Origin: Elusimicrobia bacterium GWD2_63_28
GTDB taxonomy: Bacteria; Elusimicrobiota; Elusimicrobia; Elusimicrobiales; UBA9959
Length of the DNA: 64,000 bases
Assembly (NCBI GenBank): GCA_001799895.1
Contig: MGUI01000052.1
Coordinates: 23,029 to 87,028 of the forward strand
Direction: 5' to 3'
A program made the translations under genes and the position numbers. The notes beneath the pieces are model-generated. The model ran no database searches. It saw only the letters and a program-made list of their open reading frames with translations, and was not told where the DNA came from. Below are positions 25,202 to 36,777 of the stretch, in pieces (the stretch's first letter is position 1; every line of letters begins with the position of its first letter).

Positions 25202-25465
25202 ATGCCCGCTGCAAAAACAAACTCGAAGTTCATGTCCCCGCTGACCCCCAACGACACCCTGGCCGCGGTTATCGGCAACAAGCCGGTTCCCCGCACCGAG
25301 ATCGTGAAGAAACTGTGGGTCTACATAAAGAAGAATAACCTGCAGGACAAGAAGAACAAGCGCAACATCAACGCTGACGAGAAGCTGCTGAAGCTGTTCG
25401 CCGGCAAGAAGCAGGTCACCATGTTCGACCTGGCCAAGATCATCGGCAAGAACGTAACCAAATAA
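25202..25465 (+). CDS. SWIB/MDM2-domain protein
   Basis: 87 residues, almost entirely one SWIB domain: LTPNDTLAAVIGNKPVPRT, EIVKKLWVYIKKNNLQD, NKRNINADEKLLKLF and VTMFDLAKIIGKNV. Lys-rich (basic). The ribosome site ATAGGAGGAAG is strong, its promoter has a consensus -35 element and a terminator follows, so the gene looks well expressed. SWIB domains are known from eukaryotic chromatin remodelers and from small bacterial proteins (for example Chlamydia), where a DNA/topoisomerase-linked role has been proposed. Its role here is unknown. Confidence 0.9.
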   Translation: MPAAKTNSKFMSPLTPNDTLAAVIGNKPVPRTEIVKKLWVYIKKNNLQDKKNKRNINADEKLLKLFAGKKQVTMFDLAKIIGKNVTK

Positions 25466-25482
25466 GCCGGTAATCACGAGTT

Positions 25483-25519
25483 AACGCCGCCCGCGTCAAA
25501 AACGGGCGGCGTTTTTATT
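25483..25519 (+). terminator. Intrinsic terminator after the SWIB gene
   Basis: Stem AACGCCGCCCG with CGGGCGGCGTT, loop CGTCAAAAA, then TTTTATTT. Confidence 0.9.
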
Positions 25520-25521
25520 TG

Positions 25522-25540
25522 AGGGGACGCTGCGTCCCCT
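25522..25540. repeat. 19-bp palindrome related to the tip of the 25012 repeat
   Basis: AGGGGACGC-T-GCGTCCCCT is a perfect palindrome. Its half GGGGACGCTGC equals the outer end of both arms of the element at 25012-25123, as if the two ends were joined with the middle lost. A second small palindromic stretch (ATAGG...CCTAT, 25541-25558) follows. Confidence 0.6.
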
Positions 25541-25580
25541 ATAGGTCTAAAGGCCTATATTAGGGGTGGTCCTTTAGGGA

Positions 25581-25611
25581 TTGACATTTGTCAACTCATC
25601 CTCCATACTAT
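25581..25611 (+). promoter_or_regulatory. Promoter of the serine protease gene
   Basis: Consensus -35 TTGACA (25581-25586). The -10 is CATACT (25604-25609, spacer 17) or TACTAT (25606-25611, spacer 19). The ATG follows at 25627. Confidence 0.55.
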
Positions 25612-25626
25612 ACACAGGTAACCATT

Positions 25627-26826
25627 ATGAAACGCGGAATGCTGATACTAACCCTGGTGAGCGCGGCCCTGACGGGCGGCGTTTCAGGCCTGTGCGCTGA
25701 AGGAAGGATCGACCCTTCCTATATGCCCGCTTCCTATTACGGCGACAATGACCTGCGGGATTTCTACCAGGCCAGCCAGATGATGCGCCGCCTGTCCGAA
25801 TCCACCGTTTCCCTCTTTTCCCCCAGGGCCCTGCGGCTGGACGCGGCCACCGGTAACTACACGATAAGCCCGCAAACCCTCCAGGGCAAGTTCAACCTGC
25901 AGTCCGGGGAAGCCTTTGCCGACCAGCCCGTGGGCGCCTACTGCTCAGGGGTCCTGGTGGGCGAGGACCTGGTGCTGACCGCCGGCCACTGCTTCGCGCC
26001 CCACCCCAAGGGCGGCCCCTGCGGGCAGGTAAAGCTGGTCTTCGGCTACGCCCTTACCCGCGCCGGGGCCCCCGTAACCTCTTTCCCGGCCGAGAACGTT
26101 TACGAATGCGGCAGCATCATAGCGCAGCGGGTGCAGGAGCAGGATGAGAAGACCGGCGCCGGCCTCAATTTCGCCTGCCGCGGCACCGACTGCCGCAACG
26201 CCCCGCTGAACGGCAACGGCCCCGATTTCGCCCTGATAAGGCTTAAAAAGAAGGTCACCGGGCGCACCCCGCTGGCCATCAGCCGCACCGCCATAGCTCC
26301 CGGCGCCAGCGTGGGCGCGATAGGCTATCCCAGCGGCATGCCGGTCAAGATACAGGAAACCGGTTCCAGCGTGCGCGCCGTGCGCGGCAGCTATTTCGTG
26401 GCCGACCTGGACACCTTCGCCGGCAATTCCGGCAGCCCCGTCTTCAACCTGGAAACCTTCAAAATAGAGGGCATCCTTGTGCGCGGCGGCGTGGACTATG
26501 TCTACACCCTGCGCAGCTCCACCGGCACCACGGTGGAAGATCCCCGCCACCCGACCTCCAGCGACTACAATCCCGGCAGGGCCAACGTCTACGAGCAGAA
26601 CGGCGGCCGCGGCGAGGACGTGACGCTGATAAGCGAAGTGCAGGCCCTCATCCCCAGGACCGAGATGGAAACCGCTATGGACGCGGCGCGCCAGCCTACC
26701 AGCTCCCGGCAGGCCCAGCCCAGGGTTGTGCCCGCCATCTACCTGCCCGGCGACACGGGCGTGCGGGTCCAACCGGCGGTGTACACGCTTCCGGAGCCTC
26801 CGGCCCCGGAGATTCTCTCCATCTGA
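25627..26826 (+). CDS. Exported trypsin-like (chymotrypsin-fold) serine protease
   Basis: About 399 residues from the ATG at 25627, where the signal peptide begins (MKRGMLILTLVSAALTGG, cleavage near LCAEG). Catalytic triad visible: H121 in LTAGHC, D200 in PDFALIRL, S268 in GNSGSP. Six or more cysteines allow disulfides (AYCSG/GHC, ECGS, CRGTDCR). The Ser motif GNSGS instead of GDSGG resembles V8/glutamyl-endopeptidase-like bacterial enzymes. The C-terminal ~70 residues are Pro-rich and outside the catalytic domain. Probably a periplasmic or secreted protease. Single gene with its own promoter and terminator. Confidence 0.88.
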   Translation: MKRGMLILTLVSAALTGGVSGLCAEGRIDPSYMPASYYGDNDLRDFYQASQMMRRLSESTVSLFSPRALRLDAATGNYTISPQTLQGKFNLQSGEAFADQPVGAYCSGVLVGEDLVLTAGHCFAPHPKGGPCGQVKLVFGYALTRAGAPVTSFPAENVYECGSIIAQRVQEQDEKTGAGLNFACRGTDCRNAPLNGNGPDFALIRLKKKVTGRTPLAISRTAIAPGASVGAIGYPSGMPVKIQETGSSVRAVRGSYFVADLDTFAGNSGSPVFNLETFKIEGILVRGGVDYVYTLRSSTGTTVEDPRHPTSSDYNPGRANVYEQNGGRGEDVTLISEVQALIPRTEMETAMDAARQPTSSRQAQPRVVPAIYLPGDTGVRVQPAVYTLPEPPAPEILSI

Positions 26827-26853
26827 CGCCGCGACAATAAGCGGCCAGTGCAA

Positions 26854-26887
26854 AAGGGGCGCCCCCAACGGGACGCCCCTCAGTTTT
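26854..26887. terminator. Probable intrinsic terminator between converging genes
   Basis: Stem AGGGGCG (26855-26861) with CGCCCCT (26874-26880), extended by an inner CCC/GGG pairing; T-rich side only short (TTTT) on the + strand. Confidence 0.6.
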
Positions 26888-26900
26888 ATGCCTGGGGAAG

Positions 26901-28625
26901 TTAGTCTTTGCGGCGGTCCACTATATAGTGGCTCTTGTCGGAGGCCTTGGCGCCCTTCTTGAGCTCGGTGCCGATATTGCTGACCTGCGCGAAGGAATTG
27001 AGCGGGCGCGTGGTGTTGTGCACTATGCCTATGGCGATAGAGAGGAAGGGGAATTTCTTGATATTGCCCTGGCGGTCGGAGGCCACGATGTGGCCGGCGT
27101 CCCGGTCGGTCTTGTTGTAGAAAGAGGGGGCTATCTCGTCGAAGGCGTGCGTGATGCGCCTGGCCAGCTCCTCTGAGCGCTCATAACTGGTCACCACTAT
27201 AAAGTCGTCGCCGCCGATGTGGCCGATGAAGTCCTCGGAGTTCTCGTTCTGGATGGTCAGCTTCACCAGCAAATTGGCCGTGGCCTTTAAGATGCGGTCC
27301 CCGGCCTCGAAGCCGTAGGTGTCGTTGTAGGCCTTGAAATTGTTCAGGTCCAGGTACAGCACGGCGAAAGGCCCGCCCTTGGCGATCTCGCGCTCCACCC
27401 GGGCCTGTATGGACGGGTTGCCGGGCAGCTTCGACAGCGGGTTGGTGTCTAACACCTGCTTGTTGCGCTTGAGGATCATGCGGATGCGCGCCACCAGCTC
27501 GTCGGCGTCCACCGGCTTTATCAGGTAATCGTCTATGCCCATGCTGAGGCCCTTCAGCTTGGCGTGCTTCTCGCCGTAGGCCGTCACTATCATGATCGGG
27601 ATGTGGGCGAAAAGGGGGTTGTTCTTCAGGTCCGACGCCACCTCCAGCCCGTTCTTGCGCGGCATGTTGTAGTCCAGCACGATGATGTCGGGGTTGGTCT
27701 CGAAGACGGCCTTCATGGCCTCCACGCCGTCGGTGGCCGTCACCACCTCGAAGCCGGCGTACTCGATCATTTCCTTCATCAGGTAAAGCAGCTCGGTCTG
27801 GTCGTCGGCCATCAGCACGCGCGGGCGGGCGGCTTTCTGCGGCTCCGCCCCGGGCGCGGGCTCGGCGGAAGAGGCGCGGGAGGTCTGCTCGTCTATCAGC
27901 TTCAGCAGCAGGTCCCCGGGCAGGTCCCGGGCCACGATCTCGGGCAGGCCGGTCAGGATGCCCCGCTCCTGGTAGTTTTCCAGGCGCAGGCCGCTCAGCA
28001 CGATTATGGGGATATTGGCCGTAGCTACGGACTCCTGCATCTCCTCCATTATTGCGAAGCCGTCCTTGCCGGGCATCATGATGTCGAGCAGCAGGACGTC
28101 GGGCTCTTCCGAGCGCAGTACGTCGAGCACCGCGGCCGGGTTGTTGACCACCACCGACCGGTAATTATTGGCCTCCAGGAACATCTTAACGAGGTCGGAA
28201 AATTCGGTGTCGTCGTCGACCACCACCACGGTCTGCTGTACGCCCGCCTTCGGGGGCGCCGCTTTGAGCAGTTCAGCCTTCAGCGCCTCGAAGTCGACCG
28301 GCTTGGTCAGGTAGCCGCGCACCTTCGGGGCCGGGCCGGTCACTATGCCGGTCTTGGCCGTCTGCGAGAAAATTATGATCTTCTGCGCTTCGGTGAAAGG
28401 GTTCTTTTTGATCTCGTTGATGAAATCCAGCGGGTTGAAGGTCTGGATCAGGATGTTGAGGATGACCAGGTCCGGCTTCCAGTTCTGCACGGCCGTAATG
28501 GCCTGCTGGTAGTTGGCGACCGTCTGGCACAGGTAGTTGTGCTTGTCCAGGAAAGAGGTGAGCGAAGCGGCCGCCGCGGCGTCGGTGTCGACTATGAGGA
28601 TCTTCTTGCCGGAGGCGGGTTCCAT
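26901..28625 (-). CDS. Three-receiver GGDEF protein (putative diguanylate cyclase)
   Basis: 574 residues. Three receiver domains: REC1 (~8-122) keeps the acidic start (IVDTD) and KPVD lysine but has Asn where the phospho-Asp should be (LVILNILI), so it is probably not phosphorylated; REC2 (~131-245) has VVDDD and LLLDIMMPGKDG but lacks a clear KP motif; REC3 (~268-385) looks intact (MADDQ, IVLDYNMPRKNG, IKPVD). The C-terminal GGDEF domain has the active site GGDDF in HIGGDDFIVV and the linker SKLPGN. It should make cyclic di-GMP, controlled by phosphorylation of REC3 and perhaps REC2. Divergent from the atp operon. Confidence 0.88.
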   Translation of the reverse strand: MEPASGKKILIVDTDAAAAASLTSFLDKHNYLCQTVANYQQAITAVQNWKPDLVILNILIQTFNPLDFINEIKKNPFTEAQKIIIFSQTAKTGIVTGPAPKVRGYLTKPVDFEALKAELLKAAPPKAGVQQTVVVVDDDTEFSDLVKMFLEANNYRSVVVNNPAAVLDVLRSEEPDVLLLDIMMPGKDGFAIMEEMQESVATANIPIIVLSGLRLENYQERGILTGLPEIVARDLPGDLLLKLIDEQTSRASSAEPAPGAEPQKAARPRVLMADDQTELLYLMKEMIEYAGFEVVTATDGVEAMKAVFETNPDIIVLDYNMPRKNGLEVASDLKNNPLFAHIPIMIVTAYGEKHAKLKGLSMGIDDYLIKPVDADELVARIRMILKRNKQVLDTNPLSKLPGNPSIQARVEREIAKGGPFAVLYLDLNNFKAYNDTYGFEAGDRILKATANLLVKLTIQNENSEDFIGHIGGDDFIVVTSYERSEELARRITHAFDEIAPSFYNKTDRDAGHIVASDRQGNIKKFPFLSIAIGIVHNTTRPLNSFAQVSNIGTELKKGAKASDKSHYIVDRRKD

Positions 28626-28688
28626 ACTTTGATTCTAACATTGTTTAAATGGGGAAACAAGAACGCGGAATATTTGTAGAATTTAGGG

Positions 28689-28910
28689 GTGGGTGAAAAA
28701 GAAAATTACTGGAATTACGCCCAGATAGGGCTGCAGCTGGCAGGGGCCGTGCTGCTGGGCTTCTGGGCCGGCTGGTGGCTGGACAAGAAGCTCGACACCG
28801 CGCCCTGGCTGATGCTGGGCGGCGCGGCCGCCGGCATAGGCGGCGGTTTCTACCTGGTGGCGCGCGAGCTGTTCAAGGACGGGGAGCCGCCGCCGAAGGG
28901 GAAGGCGTGA
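28689..28910 (+). CDS. AtpZ-like small membrane protein, F-ATPase accessory
   Basis: 73 residues, GTG start. Two hydrophobic helices with a short loop: IGLQLAGAVLLGFWAGWWLDKKL and WLMLGGAAAGIGGGFYLV. This is the AtpZ/AtpQ (DUF4212-like, F0F1 accessory) pattern, usually the first gene of atp operons, with a proposed role in Mg/Ca transport or ring assembly. The stop overlaps the next start (GTGA). Confidence 0.8.
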   Translation: MGEKENYWNYAQIGLQLAGAVLLGFWAGWWLDKKLDTAPWLMLGGAAAGIGGGFYLVARELFKDGEPPPKGKA

Positions 28911-29194
28911 TAGGTTCGCCCTGGGAGGCCGCCCTTTACGGCGCCCTGGCCGGCGCCGCGGCCGGCTGGCTGTCGCGGAGAGCGCTGAAGCGCTTCCTGG
29001 GCGCTTCCGACCAGGTTTTTTACCTGGCTTTCGGGGCCGGCATGCTGGCGCGTTTCCTGCTGCTGCTGCTGGCCATTTGGCTACTGCGCCATGAAAAATA
29101 TATAATTATCACTTCGTTCGCGTTTCTAATGATCTTAGTTCAGATGCTCTTCGAAGCTTTTCCGCTGAAACATGGAACTAAAACAAATCCTTGA
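28907..29194 (+). CDS. AtpI-like ATP synthase assembly membrane protein
   Basis: 95 residues starting at the GTG at 28907 that overlaps the previous stop; the frame is open further up but lies inside atpZ. About three hydrophobic helices (ALYGALAGAAAGWLSRRAL, FYLAFGAGMLARFLLLLLAIWLL, YIIITSFAFLMILVQML). Position before atpB and the topology fit AtpI, which helps assemble the c-ring. It overlaps atpB by 23 bases. Confidence 0.7.
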   Translation: MIGSPWEAALYGALAGAAAGWLSRRALKRFLGASDQVFYLAFGAGMLARFLLLLLAIWLLRHEKYIIITSFAFLMILVQMLFEAFPLKHGTKTNP

Positions 29195-29933
29195 GCACCA
29201 CGTAGTGGACCAGGTCTGGTCCTGGGTATCCCTGGGCCCGCTCAAGCTTCCCCTTTCCAAACACCTGCTGATGATGGGCATAGCCTCGCTCATCATGCTG
29301 ATCGGGTTTCCCCTGCTGATCCGCAGCCGCTCGGCCGCGCTGGCGCCGTTCCGCGCGATGCTGGAGATGACCGTGCTGTTCCTGCGCGACGAGATCGTGA
29401 TCCCCAACCTCGGCCATAAGGGCGCGGCTTACGTCGGCTATTTCTCCACGCTGTTCTTCTTCATCCTGATCCTGAACCTGATAGGCCTGGTGCCCTACGG
29501 CGCCACCGCCACCGGCAACCTGGCCGTCACCGGGGGGCTGGCTTTCACCAGCTTCGCCCTCATAAACTTCTCCGGCATAAAAGAGCAGGGCCTGATAGGC
29601 TATATCTCCCACCTGGTGCCCAAGGGAGTGCCGGTCTGGCTGTACCCGCTGATGTTCCCGATAGAGCTCATGGGCATGGTGATAAAGACCTTCGCGCTCT
29701 GCATCCGTCTCTTCGCCAACATGATAGCGGGCCACATCGTGATCCTGGTCTTCATCAGCTTCATCTTCATCTTCGGCTCCTTCGGCGTGTCCATCGGCCT
29801 CGGCGTGGCGCCCGTCTCGGTGGGGCTGGTGCTGTTCACGCTGCTGCTCGAGCTGCTGGTGGCCTTCCTGCAGGCCTACGTTTTTGTGACGCTGACGGCG
29901 ATCTTTACGGGCGCGGCGATGCACCCGCACTAG
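29172..29933 (+). CDS. atpB: ATP synthase F0 subunit a
   Basis: 253 residues with about six membrane helices. The conserved proton-channel helix is present: FALCIRLFANMIAGHIVIL holds the essential Arg of subunit a. The C-terminal LLELLVAFLQAYVFVTLTAIF helix holds the conserved Glu and Gln. Forms the proton half-channels next to the c-ring. Near-start WSWVSLGPLKLPLSKH is also family-like. Confidence 0.95.
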   Translation: MELKQILEHHVVDQVWSWVSLGPLKLPLSKHLLMMGIASLIMLIGFPLLIRSRSAALAPFRAMLEMTVLFLRDEIVIPNLGHKGAAYVGYFSTLFFFILILNLIGLVPYGATATGNLAVTGGLAFTSFALINFSGIKEQGLIGYISHLVPKGVPVWLYPLMFPIELMGMVIKTFALCIRLFANMIAGHIVILVFISFIFIFGSFGVSIGLGVAPVSVGLVLFTLLLELLVAFLQAYVFVTLTAIFTGAAMHPH

Positions 29934-30016
29934 CCTATGGCTGTGCCGTATCAGGAGCTATGCTCATCGGACGGCCTGACGATTTACGGTTTGATATCTT
30001 AACGGAGGTAGTACAA

Positions 30017-30310
30017 ATGAACGACATGACATTCATCGGACTCGGCTACATAGGCGCGGGCCTGGGCGCCGGCCTTACGCTGATAGGCGCGGGCCTGGGC
30101 ATCGGCAAGCTGGCCTACGCCGCGCTGGAGGGCACCGCCCGCCAGCCCGAAGCCGGCCCCGCGCTGCGCACCACCATGATCATCGCCGCCGCCCTGATAG
30201 AAGGCCTCGCGTTCCTCGCGCTGGTCATCTGCATGCTGGCCGTGATGAACTTCGCGCAGCCCAAGGCGCCCGAAGCCGCGGCCACGGCGCAGACCGAAGC
30301 CCGCCACTAA
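30017..30310 (+). CDS. atpE: ATP synthase F0 subunit c
   Basis: 97 residues; the ATG at 30017 has GGAGG at ideal distance. Two-helix hairpin: GLGAGLTLIGAGLGIGKLAYAAL, polar loop ARQPEAG with the conserved RQP, and a second helix IIAAALIEGLAFLALVICML carrying the ion-binding Glu. The residues after the Glu are Gly-Leu and not Ser/Thr, which argues for protons rather than sodium as coupling ion. A slightly long Ala/Glu-rich tail follows. Confidence 0.95.
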   Translation: MNDMTFIGLGYIGAGLGAGLTLIGAGLGIGKLAYAALEGTARQPEAGPALRTTMIIAAALIEGLAFLALVICMLAVMNFAQPKAPEAAATAQTEARH

Positions 30311-30366
30311 AAAGTCCTGACGCGCCGGGCCGCGGGACAGCCGCGCGGCCCGGGAGGGGAACCCTG

Positions 30367-30888
30367 ATGGAAGCTTTGATAAAGCCCGAATTCGGGCTGA
30401 TGTTCTGGACCATAACCTGCTTTGTGCTGCTGGCGCTGCTGCTTTCGCGCACCGCCTGGAAGCCGCTGATGCAGGCCGTAGAGGAGCGCGAGCGCGCCCT
30501 CAAGCACGACCGCAACACGGCCGAGAGCGCGCGCGCCGAAGCGGAAAAGATAAAGGTTGAGCTCGAGGCCAGGCTGGCCGAGCTGAAGGCCGAGATAGGC
30601 CGCCGCATGGACGAGGCCCGCCTGATGGCCGAGAAAGAGCAGGACGTGCTTATAGAGGAAGCCCGCAAGAGCGCCGGCGTGATAGTGGAATCCGCCCGCC
30701 GCGAGATAGAGGCCCAGAAGCTGGAGGCCGCGCGCGACCTGAAGAACAAAGTGGCCGAGCTCTCCGTGCTGGCCGCCGAGCGCATCCTGCTGCACCAGCT
30801 GGACCACCGCGCGAATACGGACCTGGCCTCCAGGTACCTGGCCGAGATAGAGAAAGAGCGGCCCGAGCTGAAGCTGGAGAGCCGCTGA
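30367..30888 (+). CDS. atpF: ATP synthase F0 subunit b
   Basis: 173 residues: one N-terminal membrane helix (MFWTITCFVLLALLLSRTAW) and a long charged coiled coil from about residue 35 to the end, rich in Ala, Glu, Lys and Arg, as expected for the peripheral stalk. The stop overlaps the atpH ATG by one base. Confidence 0.92.
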   Translation: MEALIKPEFGLMFWTITCFVLLALLLSRTAWKPLMQAVEERERALKHDRNTAESARAEAEKIKVELEARLAELKAEIGRRMDEARLMAEKEQDVLIEEARKSAGVIVESARREIEAQKLEAARDLKNKVAELSVLAAERILLHQLDHRANTDLASRYLAEIEKERPELKLESR

Positions 30889-31442
30889 TGGATTCGAGCG
30901 CCAAGATCCTCGCCAAGCGCTACGCCAGGGCCTACATGGGCCTGGGCGGCAAGGCGCACGGCGCGGCCCTTGAGGCCGCGGCGCACGCGAAGCTGGAAGG
31001 GCTGCGCCGCCTGTTCGAGGCCGCGCGCCCGCATGTGAAGGCGCTTACGCACCCCGCCGTGAACAGCGAGGTCAAGCTGGCGGTGCTCGCTAAAATACTC
31101 GGTTCGGGCAATTCCGGCCCGGCGGCCGCTTTCGCGGACCTGCTGGTGCGCAAGGCCCGCTTCAACCTGCTGGAAGAGATCATGCAGGAATGCCTGCGCA
31201 TCCACGACGCTTTCTCCGGAGTGGCGCGAGCCGAGGTGTACAGCCGCTACCCGCTGTCCGAAGGCGAAGTTAAGAGGATAACCGCCCTGCTGGCCGAGGC
31301 CACGGGCAAGAAGATAAATTTGCGGCAGGTGGTGGCGGAGCGCGTGCTGGGCGGCTTCGAGATAAAGATAGGCGACCTGGTGATAGACGCGACCGCGCGC
31401 GGCAAACTGGACGCCCTGCGCGCCGGCCTGCTGAAAGAATAA
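30888..31442 (+). CDS. atpH: ATP synthase F1 subunit delta
   Basis: 184 residues, OSCP/delta family. N-terminal AKRYARAYMGLG-like motif, then a helical domain, and the C-terminal VTARGKLDALRAGL-like motif (IDATARGKLDALRAGL). Joins the F1 head to the b stalk. Confidence 0.9.
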   Translation: MDSSAKILAKRYARAYMGLGGKAHGAALEAAAHAKLEGLRRLFEAARPHVKALTHPAVNSEVKLAVLAKILGSGNSGPAAAFADLLVRKARFNLLEEIMQECLRIHDAFSGVARAEVYSRYPLSEGEVKRITALLAEATGKKINLRQVVAERVLGGFEIKIGDLVIDATARGKLDALRAGLLKE

Positions 31443-31448
31443 CCCCCC

Positions 31449-31471
31449 CTATCGAGGCTTCGCCTCGATAG
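31449..31471 (+). other. Stem-loop in the atpH-atpA spacer
   Basis: Perfect 9-bp stem CTATCGAGG / CCTCGATAG with loop CTTCG, no T run. It cannot terminate; a role in mRNA stability or processing is possible. Confidence 0.6.
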
Positions 31472-31493
31472 ACTTACGAGGAAATAGGGATTT

Positions 31494-33008
<1,515 letters not shown>

Positions 33009-33017
33009 GAAGGGCAT

Positions 33018-33941
33018 ATGAAAAAGTATCTGGTCACCGGCGGCGCCGGGTTCGTGGGATCGAACATAGCTTTCGCGCTCGAGACGGAGCGCAAGGCCAA
33101 GGTCACCGTGCTGGACAATTTCTCGCTGGGCAATTACAAGAACCTGCTCGGCTTCAAAGGCGACATCATCGCCGACGATATCCTGTCCCGCGACTGGTTC
33201 GGCAAGGCGGGCCCGGTGGACGCCATCTTCCACGAGGCCGCCATAACCGACACCACGGTGCACGACCAGCGCAGGATGATGGCGGTGAACGTGGACGGCT
33301 TCAGGAACGTGCTGGAGTTCGCCCTGAAGGCGGGCGTCAAGCGCGTGGTCTACGCCTCCTCCGCCGCCGTGTACGGCAATTCCAAGTGCCCGATGCGCGA
33401 GGACCAGGTCCCCACCCCGGAGAACGTCTACGGCTTTTCCAAGGCCATCATGGACAACACCGCGCGCGAGTTCGCCGAGGCGCACAAAGACATGACCCTC
33501 GTCGGCCTGCGGTATTTCAACGTCTACGGCCCGCGCGAGTATTACAAGGGCAATCCCGCCAGCATGATGTTCCACCTTTACAACCAGATGAAGGCCGGCA
33601 AGCGCCCCCGCATTTTCAAGTTCGGCGAGCAGGTGCGCGACTTCGTCTACGTCAAGGATATCGTGCGCGGCAACCTCAACGCCCTCGACGCGGAAAAAAG
33701 CTGCGTCTGCAACCTGGGCAGCGGCCGGCCCGGCAACTTCAACGAGGTGGTGGAGGCCCTGAACAAGGCCCTGCATACCGACCTCGCCCCCGACTATTTC
33801 GACAACCCGTACTCCTTCTACCAGAACAAGACCCACGCGGACCTGCGGCAGGCCAAGACCTTCCTCAACTACCGGCCCGAGTGGAGCCTATCCGACGGCA
33901 TAGCGGATTACGTGAAGATCCTGGAGAAGACGAAGATTTAA
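33018..33941 (+). CDS. ADP-glycero-manno-heptose 6-epimerase-like NAD(P)-dependent epimerase
   Basis: 307 residues of the extended short-chain dehydrogenase family. TGGAGFVGSN cofactor motif at 7-16, ASSAAVYG, catalytic YGFSK (Tyr and Lys), and the HldD-typical RYFNVYGPREYYKG, MMFHLYNQMKAGKRPRIF and RDFVYVKDIV blocks. HldD makes ADP-L-glycero-D-manno-heptose for the lipopolysaccharide inner core. Other sugar epimerases share some motifs, but the FHLYNQ...RDFVYVKD combination favours HldD. It lies between atpA (9 bases) and atpG (6 bases), an unusual place, and must be co-transcribed with the ATP synthase. Confidence 0.82.
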   Translation: MKKYLVTGGAGFVGSNIAFALETERKAKVTVLDNFSLGNYKNLLGFKGDIIADDILSRDWFGKAGPVDAIFHEAAITDTTVHDQRRMMAVNVDGFRNVLEFALKAGVKRVVYASSAAVYGNSKCPMREDQVPTPENVYGFSKAIMDNTAREFAEAHKDMTLVGLRYFNVYGPREYYKGNPASMMFHLYNQMKAGKRPRIFKFGEQVRDFVYVKDIVRGNLNALDAEKSCVCNLGSGRPGNFNEVVEALNKALHTDLAPDYFDNPYSFYQNKTHADLRQAKTFLNYRPEWSLSDGIADYVKILEKTKI

Positions 33942-33947
33942 ACTTTT

Positions 33948-36288
<2,341 letters not shown>

Positions 36289-36289
36289 C

Positions 36290-36715
36290 ATGGAAAAGAA
36301 GCGCCTCCTCCTTACCATCGTGACGCCCGAGAAGACCGTGCTCTCGGATAAGCCGGTGGATTTCGTGACCATCCCCGCCGCCGGCGGCGAGATGGGCGTG
36401 CTGCCGGGGCACGCCCCGCAGGTGGCGCAGCTCCGTGAAGGCATGATGCATTACCGCGACGGCCACCACAAAGAAGTCTTTGCGGTGCTCAACGGCTTCG
36501 CGGAGATCTACCGGGATAAGGTGCTGGTATTGGCCGAGGCCGCCGAGCTGGCCAAAGAGGTCAGCGAAGAGCGCGCGAGACAGGCCCTGCAGAAGGCCAA
36601 GGATACGCTGGCCATGCGGGGCGCCGACCTGGACCTCGATGAGGCCAACGCGGCCCTGCGCCGCGCGGCCGTGCGGCTGAAGGTGGCGGAGTTCAGGAAG
36701 AAACACAAGCTGTAA
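36290..36715 (+). CDS. atpC: ATP synthase F1 subunit epsilon
   Basis: 141 residues. N-terminal beta-sandwich (TIVTPEKTVLSDKPVDFVTIP, GEMGVLPGHAP) followed by the C-terminal helical pair (ELAKEVSEERARQALQKAK and the Ala/Arg-rich last helix). Last gene of the operon, starting one base after the atpD stop and followed by a terminator. Confidence 0.95.
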   Translation: MEKKRLLLTIVTPEKTVLSDKPVDFVTIPAAGGEMGVLPGHAPQVAQLREGMMHYRDGHHKEVFAVLNGFAEIYRDKVLVLAEAAELAKEVSEERARQALQKAKDTLAMRGADLDLDEANAALRRAAVRLKVAEFRKKHKL

Positions 36716-36727
36716 GCCGCCGCGTCT

Positions 36728-36760
36728 AAAAAAAGCCGGGCTATTGAGCCCGGCTTTTTT
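36728..36760. terminator. Bidirectional intrinsic terminator closing the atp operon
   Basis: AAAAAA-AGCCGGGCT (to 36742), loop ATTG, AGCCCGGCTTTTTT (36747-36760). Serves atpC on + and the TonB receptor operon on -. Confidence 0.92.
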
Positions 36761-36777
36761 ATGCCCGGACGGAGGTA

